Part shown: one piece after another, positions 1 to 3,573 of the stretch | Position numbering within the stretch: the stretch's first letter is position 1 | Layout of the letters: every line of letters begins with the position of its first letter | Source of the DNA: Treponema sp. | GTDB taxonomy: Bacteria; Spirochaetota; Spirochaetia; Treponematales; Breznakiellaceae | Length of the DNA: 5,482 nt | Assembly (NCBI GenBank): GCA_031254385.1 | Contig: JAIRUO010000274.1 | Coordinates: 1 to 5,482, forward strand | Reading direction: 5' to 3' | The notes under the pieces: generated by a model | The model's input: only the letters and a program-made list of their open reading frames with translations | What the model was told of the DNA's origin: nothing | Database searches by the model: none | Position numbers and translations under genes: made by a program

Positions 1-22
1 GGTTCGAATCCCCCCTGCTCCT
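1..22 (+). tRNA. Possible 3' end of a convergent tRNA gene (partial)
   Basis: The plus strand reads as a tRNA T loop (TTCGAAT), T-stem 3' strand (CCCCC) and acceptor 3' strand CTGCTCC. The next base, T at 22, would be the discriminator. Serine tRNAs normally have G73, and the complete neighbour does have G, so this is either a different tRNA species or only a fragment. No CCA follows. The rest of the molecule would lie left of the window, so its identity cannot be read. Confidence 0.35.
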
Positions 23-53
23 CACTTTGTTCGGAGCAGGGGGGATTCGAACC
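1..53. repeat. Perfect 21-bp inverted repeat of a tRNA 3' end
   Basis: Bases 1-21 are the exact reverse complement of bases 33-53, with an 11-base spacer (22-32). The right arm is the T arm and acceptor 3' strand of the minus-strand tRNA-Ser. The left arm is therefore the same tRNA 3' half pointing the other way, starting at the T loop (GGTTCGAATC) and ending in the acceptor strand CTGCTCC. It could be the end of a convergent second tRNA gene running off the left edge, a duplicated tRNA fragment, or an inverted-duplication artefact at a contig end. No T-run follows, so it is not a normal intrinsic terminator. Confidence 0.9.
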
Positions 54-118
54 CCCGGAACCCTTACGAGTTCAATGGTTTTCGAAACCATCTCCTTCAA
101 CCGCTCGGACACCGCTCC
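32..118 (-). tRNA. tRNA-Ser, anticodon CGA
   Basis: Read on the minus strand from 118, the acceptor strand GGAGCGG pairs with CTGCTCC (39-33, one G-T wobble), followed by discriminator G at 32. The D-arm region reads GTCCGAGCGGTTGAAGGA, typical of bacterial serine tRNAs. The anticodon stem TGGTT/AACCA closes the loop TTCGAAA, giving anticodon CGA, which reads codon UCG. A long variable arm (GAACTC, loop GTAA, GGGTTC) marks a class II tRNA. The T arm is GGGGG, TTCGAAT, CCCCC. The length is 87 bases including the discriminator. CCA is not encoded, so a CCA-adding enzyme must supply it. The repeat array begins at the very next base upstream (119), leaving no conventional promoter space outside the array. 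Confidence 0.96.
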
Positions 119-233
119 AAAAAGGCAGCCCGTAAGGGCTGTTCTTCCAATAAATGTAACATGAGCGGGCGCAGAACCAGTTTTCACTACCCGTTAAGGT
201 AGGTGGGCTTTAGCCCACCGTGTGCGCCCATCC
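119..233. repeat. Structured repeat unit 1
   Basis: Hairpin A is CAGCCC (126-131), loop GTAA, GGGCTG (136-141). The conserved box ATGTAACATGAG is at 154-165. Outer stem P1 is GGGCGCA (167-173) with TGCGCCC (223-229). P2 is CTACC (187-191) with GGTAG (198-202). P3 is GGTGGGC (202-208), loop TTTA, GCCCACC (213-219). GTAG at 199-202 sits immediately 5' of P3. The unit touches the first base of tRNA-Ser. Its central segment (172-202) is nearly identical to that of unit 4. Confidence 0.88.
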
Positions 234-349
234 AAAAAGGCAGCCCGTCAAGGGCTGTTCCCCCTAATAATGTAACATGAGCGGGCGCAGAATAACTTAT
301 CGCTATCCACTTAGGTAGGCGAACTTTAGTTCGCCGTGTGCGCCCATCC
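234..349. repeat. Structured repeat unit 2
   Basis: Hairpin A is CAGCCC (241-246), loop GTCAA, GGGCTG (252-257). The box ATGTAACATGAG is at 270-281. P1 is GGGCGCA (283-289) with TGCGCCC (339-345). P2 is CTATC (303-307) with GGTAG (314-318), including a T-G wobble on the plus strand. P3 is GGCGAAC (318-324), loop TTTA, GTTCGCC (329-335). Against unit 1, P3 has changed on both sides and kept pairing. Confidence 0.88.
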
Positions 350-461
350 AATAACGCGACCGCAAGGTCGTTTACCCAATAATGTAACATGAGTGGGCGC
401 AGGATACCTTATCACTATCCACTTAGGTAGGCAAGCTTTAGCTTGCCGTACGCGCCCATCC
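350..461. repeat. Structured repeat unit 3
   Basis: Hairpin A is CGACC (357-361), loop GCAA (a GNRA tetraloop), GGTCG (366-370). This is a different stem sequence from units 1 and 2 that still pairs perfectly. The box ATGTAACATGAG is at 382-393. P1 is TGGGCGC (394-400) with GCGCCCA (452-458); the extra T-A pair replaces a C/A mismatch of units 1 and 2. P2 is CTATC (415-419) with GGTAG (426-430). P3 is GGCAAGC (430-436), loop TTTA, GCTTGCC (441-447). Confidence 0.88.
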
Positions 462-484
462 AAAAAGGCGACCGTTAGGTCGTC
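462..484 (-). terminator. Candidate minus-strand intrinsic terminator in unit 4
   Basis: On the minus strand, hairpin A of unit 4 reads CGACC, loop TAAC, GGTCG, then CCTTTTT. That is a short stem followed by a T-run, as in an intrinsic terminator. It is the first such signal met by transcripts leaving the coiled-coil gene. Units 2 and 1 offer the same arrangement with a stronger CAGCCC/GGGCTG stem (257-234 and 141-119). Unit 3 has lost the T-run. The five-base-pair stem is weak, and the T-tract may be an accident of the repeat sequence. Confidence 0.3.
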
Positions 485-574
485 CCTCCAAAAATGTAAC
501 ACGAGCCGGCGCAGAACCAGTTTTCACTACCCCGTTAAGGTAGGCGAACTTTAGTTCGCCGTGTGCGCCGCTCC
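462..574. repeat. Structured repeat unit 4
   Basis: Hairpin A is CGACC (469-473), loop GTTA, GGTCG (478-482). The box is ATGTAACACGAG (494-505), one change from the other units. P1 is CGGCGCA (507-513) with TGCGCCG (564-570), a compensated G-C to C-G swap at the outer pair. P2 is CTACC (527-531) with GGTAG (539-543). P3 is GGCGAAC (543-549), loop TTTA, GTTCGCC (554-560). The unit ends CGCTCC, the same string that opens tRNA-Ser (read on the plus strand), whereas units 1-3 end CCATCC. Confidence 0.88.
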
Positions 575-588
575 AGCCAAAAGGGCTG
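574..588. repeat. Truncated fifth repeat unit, hairpin A only
   Basis: CAGCC (574-578) pairs with GGCTG (584-588) around AAAAG. The flank GTTCTTC resembles the bases after hairpin A in unit 1 (GTTCTTCCAATAA). The rest of the unit is absent and the sequence becomes AT-rich up to the stop codon of the coiled-coil gene. The array thus ends in the middle of a unit on this side. Confidence 0.6.
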
Positions 589-631
589 TTCTTCAAAATA
601 ACAAATTATTGGGGATTGTGCAAGCTAAATA

Positions 632-1135
632 CTAGCTATTCCCCTGCCCCATTTTTGCCTTTAGCTCTTCCAGCGCCGCATCAGCGGAGGCTTCCTTCTC
701 CAGTTTTTCAAAAGTCCGGTCGCGGGCAGCTTCTTTTTCTTCGCCGGGCATGCGGCCAGACAGAATAAGCAGTTCCTGCTCCAATAGATCCGTATCGATG
801 CTCCGCTCTTTTGCCGGGAGTATCCGTAATTGCGCTTTCAGGCTTTCTATATTGGCCTTTAGTTCCGCAGCTTCGGCTTCCAGTTCTGCCCTGCGATTTT
901 TTAGCCGTTCACATTCCTTGAGCGCTTCCCTAGCGAGGTCATCCCTGCCTTTCTCCACTGCCAGTTTTGCACGGCCCTCCCAAAGGGATACTTCTTCAGC
1001 TATTTTTTGAATTTCCTTTTCCGTGAGTTTCAGGGTACTGATAACGCCCAAGATATATTCCTTAGCGGCAGCGCTGTCCAGCCCGGTAAGACTGTCGATT
1101 TTAGTTTCAGTCAGGTTATTAAATTCTGTTTCCAT
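632..1135 (-). CDS. Short PspA/IM30-like coiled-coil protein
   Basis: The product is 167 residues, mostly charged helix. From about residue 52 it carries a stretch like the PspA/IM30 (phage shock protein A) signature: W, then A, L-A-V-E-K-G-R-D-D-L-A-R-E-A-L, followed by a heptad-rich coiled coil rich in Glu, Leu and Lys to about residue 105. The C-terminus (AALEELKAKMG) also resembles PspA family ends. PspA proteins are usually near 220-230 residues with an N-terminal amphipathic helix that binds membrane. Here the segment before the signature is too short and too acidic, so membrane binding is doubtful. No signal peptide or membrane span is seen. The start ATG lies 3 bases past the glxK stop, with GAGG inside the end of glxK, suggesting coupled translation. 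A function in membrane stress is only inference; a generic coiled-coil protein is the alternative. Confidence 0.85.
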   Translation of the reverse strand: METEFNNLTETKIDSLTGLDSAAAKEYILGVISTLKLTEKEIQKIAEEVSLWEGRAKLAVEKGRDDLAREALKECERLKNRRAELEAEAAELKANIESLKAQLRILPAKERSIDTDLLEQELLILSGRMPGEEKEAARDRTFEKLEKEASADAALEELKAKMGQGNS

Positions 1136-1138
1136 ATT

Positions 1139-2353
1139 TTACCTCAGCTTATTTTTTTGTTTTGTACCTAGCTGTATGGCCAGGATTAGATTTTCCGCGG
1201 CAAGACTTAAGTCGCGGCGGCTGTCCCGCAGCATGGCATCAAGGCCAATTTGGCCACAGGCAATGGAAACCGCATAATCAAAAGTTGAAAGAAGGTTTCC
1301 AGCGTCACCGCCAAGAGCGCCGGAAAGAAGGGCAACGGGAACTCCGGCATTGCGGCTTTCTTTTGCAACTATTGAACAGAGCTTGCCGCCTGCGGTTTGC
1401 CCATCTGTCTGGCCTTCTCCGGTAATGACCAGATCTGCGCCTTTTAGCTGATCGAAAAATCCTGCGTGGCGCATAACAAGCATGGCGCCAGATTCCATTT
1501 TTGCGCCAAGGCAGATACGCAGACAAGCCCCTATGCCGCCGGCAGCCCCGTCACCTGGCTGTTCCACGAAAGATGGGGACTGGGGAACAGGGAACGAGGA
1601 ACAGAGAACAGGGACTGGGGAATGAGGAATATCTTTCGTTAGTCCTGCACTGATCCAGGCATCCGCAAGCTTGGCAAGGCCAGCGTCTAAAATTTTGACC
1701 ATCTCTGGGGTTGCGCCTTTTTGAGGGCCGAATATCGCGGAAGCGCCCTTCTCTCCCAGAAGTGGATTGGTTACATCACAGGCAACGGTAATGGCAGTCT
1801 CCTTAAGCCTTGGGTCAGCGGCACTCACATCAATCGAGGCGACTTTCATTAATGCTTCTCCGCCGTCTCCCACAGGCTTATTATTTTCATCAAGAATCTT
1901 GAATCCCAGGGCGCTTAATAAGCCTACTCCGCCGTCATTGGTCGCGCTTCCGCCTATTCCGATGATGAGTTCGCATGCCCCTGTGTCCAGGGCCGCCTTG
2001 ATGAGTTCTCCCGTTCCCCTGCTGGTGGCTTTTAGGGGATTGAGTTCATCGCGGCGCAGAAGTTCCAGACCCGAGGCGCTGGCCAGGTCCAGCACAGCAA
2101 TGCGACCACCCTGGATGAGGCCGAATTCGGCAACGTGGGTTTTCCCAAGAGGGCCGGTAACGGAGGCTTTGATGAATTTGCCGCCCGCAGCTTGAGTAAC
2201 AGCACGAGCGGTTCCTTCGCCGCCGTCAGCCAAGGGGATTTTAATGAGGTCCGCTGTTTTATCAGCCCTGAGTATTCCTTTCTCAATAGCGGCGCAGACT
2301 TCGGGCGAACTCATATTCCCCTTAAACGAATCAGGGGCAATGATGATCCTCAT
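1139..2353 (-). CDS. glxK: Glycerate 2-kinase (GarK/GlxK family)
   Basis: This ATP-dependent enzyme phosphorylates D-glycerate to 2-phosphoglycerate, feeding glyoxylate- or sugar-acid-derived carbon into lower glycolysis in the cytoplasm. The 404-residue product has the family landmarks in order: N-terminal IIIAPDSFKGNMSS, the IPLADGGEGT loop near residue 40, the glycine-rich IGIGGSATNDGGVG region near residues 131-145, PGDGAAGGIGA near residue 266, and ITGEGQTDGQTAGGK further on. Family members are usually about 375-385 residues. The excess is largely a Pro/Ser/Val-rich insert at residues 242-262, encoded by a heptamer repeat. It sits just before the conserved PGxGAAGG turn, probably in a surface loop, so activity may be retained. 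The start at 2353 gives the canonical N-terminus. No clear ribosome binding site precedes it, and a -10-like box lies only 6 bases upstream. The coiled-coil gene follows 3 bases after the stop. Confidence 0.95.
   Translation of the reverse strand: MRIIIAPDSFKGNMSSPEVCAAIEKGILRADKTADLIKIPLADGGEGTARAVTQAAGGKFIKASVTGPLGKTHVAEFGLIQGGRIAVLDLASASGLELLRRDELNPLKATSRGTGELIKAALDTGACELIIGIGGSATNDGGVGLLSALGFKILDENNKPVGDGGEALMKVASIDVSAADPRLKETAITVACDVTNPLLGEKGASAIFGPQKGATPEMVKILDAGLAKLADAWISAGLTKDIPHSPVPVLCSSFPVPQSPSFVEQPGDGAAGGIGACLRICLGAKMESGAMLVMRHAGFFDQLKGADLVITGEGQTDGQTAGGKLCSIVAKESRNAGVPVALLSGALGGDAGNLLSTFDYAVSIACGQIGLDAMLRDSRRDLSLAAENLILAIQLGTKQKNKLR
1566..1639. repeat. Heptamer repeat tract bounded by 9-bp inverted repeats, inside glxK
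   Basis: Eight consecutive 7-bp units run from 1576 to 1631: GGGACTG, GGGAACA, GGGAACG, AGGAACA, GAGAACA, GGGACTG, GGGAATG, AGGAATA (consensus near GGGAACA). Perfect 9-bp inverted repeats flank them: ACGAAAGAT at 1566-1574 and ATCTTTCGT at 1631-1639. The tract encodes residues 241-260 of glycerate kinase in frame and has no counterpart in the usual family sequence. It looks like a small inserted element or an expanded repeat. Because 7 is not a multiple of 3, gain or loss of a single unit would shift the glxK frame. Confidence 0.85.
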
Positions 2354-2359
2354 TTTTTA

Positions 2360-2388
2360 AGTATAAAATAATCGCTCGATAAAATGAA
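2360..2388 (-). promoter_or_regulatory. Candidate glxK promoter for a leaderless mRNA
   Basis: On the minus strand TATACT (2365-2360) matches five of six bases of the sigma-70 -10 consensus. TTCATT (2388-2383) is a weak -35 at an ideal 17-base spacing. Six bases (TAAAAA) separate TATACT from the ATG at 2353, so transcription would begin at or next to the start codon. This agrees with the absence of a ribosome binding site before glxK. The 77-base gap is shared with the divergent hydrolase gene, for which I find no convincing promoter. Confidence 0.45.
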
Positions 2389-2414
2389 GCGTCCTGCATC
2401 CTGATGCCGTATAA

Positions 2415-2424
2415 GAGGTGGAGG
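2415..2424 (+). promoter_or_regulatory. Ribosome binding site that fixes the hydrolase start
   Basis: GAGGTGGAGG ends 6 bases before the ATG at 2431, an ideal spacing. The earlier in-frame ATG at 2404 has no such signal and would add nine residues, with two Arg and one Lys, ahead of the signal peptide. The annotated start is therefore 2431. Confidence 0.8.
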
Positions 2425-2430
2425 CCCGAT

Positions 2431-3564
2431 ATGCTGAAAAAATCTATTCCGTTTATTTTGTTATTAATTGTTCTATTCTGTTCTGCAGAATGTGAAGGAT
2501 TACTGCTGCCCGGCAATACAAAATCCCTTCCCAAAAAAATTGAACAGTTTACAGCCGTTGTCTGGAATGTTCAGACGTTTTTTGACGGGCAGGATACAGG
2601 TAATGAGTATGCTGAATTCCGTGAGTCAGCAGGATGGACGCAGGAAAAATACGAAGCAAGACTCCTGGCTATAGGTCAGGCTATATTGCGCATGAGGTCC
2701 CTCTCGGCGCAGGAAAATGAAAATCAGCAAGCTGCGGTCGCCCCGGATCTGATTGGCCTTGTGGAATTGGAAAACGCAAATACTCTGGAGGATTTGTTGC
2801 ATGGCCCTCTCTCAAAGCAGGGTTATGTGCATACATTCTTTGGAAATCTGCCGGGAATGTCTTTGGGAATAGGGGTGCTGAGCCGTTTCCCTCTGACCGA
2901 AACCAAGATTCATTCCATCACCGTCAACAACCAGACCGCTCCCCGGCCTGTTCTTGAAGTTCATTTGGAACCAGGCGGAGAGCCGCTGATCTTTTTTATC
3001 TGCCATTGGAAATCAAAAGTTGGAGGCGATGACGCTACAGAGCCGCTCAGGCGAGCATCTGCAATGGTAATCAGTCGGCGGCTTCTGGAACTAAGGGAGG
3101 AGAAACCGGGTGCGCCTGTTATCATCATGGGCGACCTGAATGAAAACCATGATGAATTTTACCGCAGACAGGGAACGGTTTTAAGCGCACTTCTGCCGGA
3201 CGATGAGGATGCAGCACTGTTGGCCGCAACGCAGGAAGGCGGTTTTCTTGTACTGAGCAAAGAAAAACCGCCCAGGGCCGAATACTTTGACTCATCATTC
3301 GTACTCTATACGCCCTGGGAAAATGAGCTTTTAGACGGCTCCTATTATTACAGGGACAACTGGGAGACCATCGACCACTTTCTTTTATCAGAAGAACTGT
3401 TTGATAACAGGGGCTGGGATTATGATACCTGCATGGTTCTCAATATGCCGCCTTTTACCAATGCCAAAGCTCTACCTAATCCATATAACCCCAGGAACGG
3501 CTTTGGGTTAAGCGATCATCTTCCCCTAATACTGTTCCTGAAGGCCGTGACAGAAATTTACTGA
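2431..3564 (+). CDS. Exported endonuclease/exonuclease/phosphatase-family hydrolase
   Basis: The 377-residue product belongs to the EEP fold, metal-dependent phosphodiesterases that include DNase I-like nucleases, sphingomyelinases and inositol phosphatases. Family motifs are all visible: WNVQTFFD (residues 45-52, metal-site Asn46), IGLVELEN (metal-site Glu at 112), CHWKSK (His192), MGDLNEN (Asp235, Asn237), TIDHFLLS (around 313-320) and the terminal LSDHLPL (Asp362, His363). The enzyme should be active. Residues 1-20 (MLKK then a Leu/Ile/Val stretch) look like a signal peptide. Cysteines at 17 and 21 hint at a lipoprotein, but neither fits the usual lipobox. The ATG at 2431 is preferred over the in-frame ATG at 2404 because GGTGGAGG lies 6 bases upstream of it and the hydrophobic segment then begins properly. 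The substrate cannot be told; nucleic acid or phospholipid head groups are possible. It is divergent from glxK and convergent with thrS. Confidence 0.9.
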   Translation: MLKKSIPFILLLIVLFCSAECEGLLLPGNTKSLPKKIEQFTAVVWNVQTFFDGQDTGNEYAEFRESAGWTQEKYEARLLAIGQAILRMRSLSAQENENQQAAVAPDLIGLVELENANTLEDLLHGPLSKQGYVHTFFGNLPGMSLGIGVLSRFPLTETKIHSITVNNQTAPRPVLEVHLEPGGEPLIFFICHWKSKVGGDDATEPLRRASAMVISRRLLELREEKPGAPVIIMGDLNENHDEFYRRQGTVLSALLPDDEDAALLAATQEGGFLVLSKEKPPRAEYFDSSFVLYTPWENELLDGSYYYRDNWETIDHFLLSEELFDNRGWDYDTCMVLNMPPFTNAKALPNPYNPRNGFGLSDHLPLILFLKAVTEIY

Positions 3565-3573
3565 TAAGGAGAA

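Larger units (their letters stand above)
119..588. repeat. Tandem array of four structured ~115-bp repeats plus a fragment
   Basis: This fills most of the gap between tRNA-Ser and the 167-residue coiled-coil gene, and no credible coding sequence lies in it. Units at 119-233, 234-349, 350-461 and 462-574 share one order. A short GC hairpin (A) comes first, then the box ATGTAACATGAG. An outer stem near GGGCGCA/TGCGCCC (P1) encloses hairpin P2 (CTAYC/GGTAG) and hairpin P3 (seven base pairs, TTTA loop). Stem sequences differ between units but stay paired, so selection or the copying mechanism preserves structure. Wobble pairs G-T in P2 of units 2 and 3 pair only if the plus strand is the RNA. T-tracts after hairpin A suggest minus-strand terminators instead. 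The array could be a multi-copy structured RNA, REP-type palindromes moved by a RAYT transposase, or both. I do not recognise a named family. Confidence 0.9.

Noticed and set aside
1..53. attL/attR-type tRNA integration site
   Set aside because: The repeated tRNA end is inverted rather than direct, and there is no integrase gene in the window.
167..233. tRNA-like gene in each repeat unit, because P1 is a 7-bp stem followed by ATCCA
   Set aside because: The enclosed region has only two hairpins, no T loop (TTCRA) and no recognisable D or anticodon arm; the 3' bases are not NCCA in the right register.
187..390. Minus-strand 67-codon open frame
   Set aside because: It runs through units 1-3 of the non-coding repeat, starts without a ribosome binding site and has no family-like sequence; the repeats conserve structure, not reading frame.
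119..588. CRISPR array
   Set aside because: Units are 112-116 bases and similar along their whole length, with no alternation of short identical repeats and unique spacers, and there are no cas genes nearby.
611..644. Terminator hairpin at the end of the coiled-coil gene (GGGGA/TCCCC and AGCTA/TAGCT)
   Set aside because: The stem is broken by large unpaired stretches, overlaps the stop codon and is not followed by a T-run.
1566..1639. Frameshift or pseudogene interpretation of glxK
   Set aside because: The reading frame is open through the heptamer tract and family motifs continue in the same frame on both sides, so the gene is intact as read.
1767..2195. Plus-strand open frame of 142 codons opposite glxK
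   Set aside because: Ser/Pro/Ala-rich low-complexity product antisense to a well conserved kinase; no ribosome binding site. It is a coding shadow.
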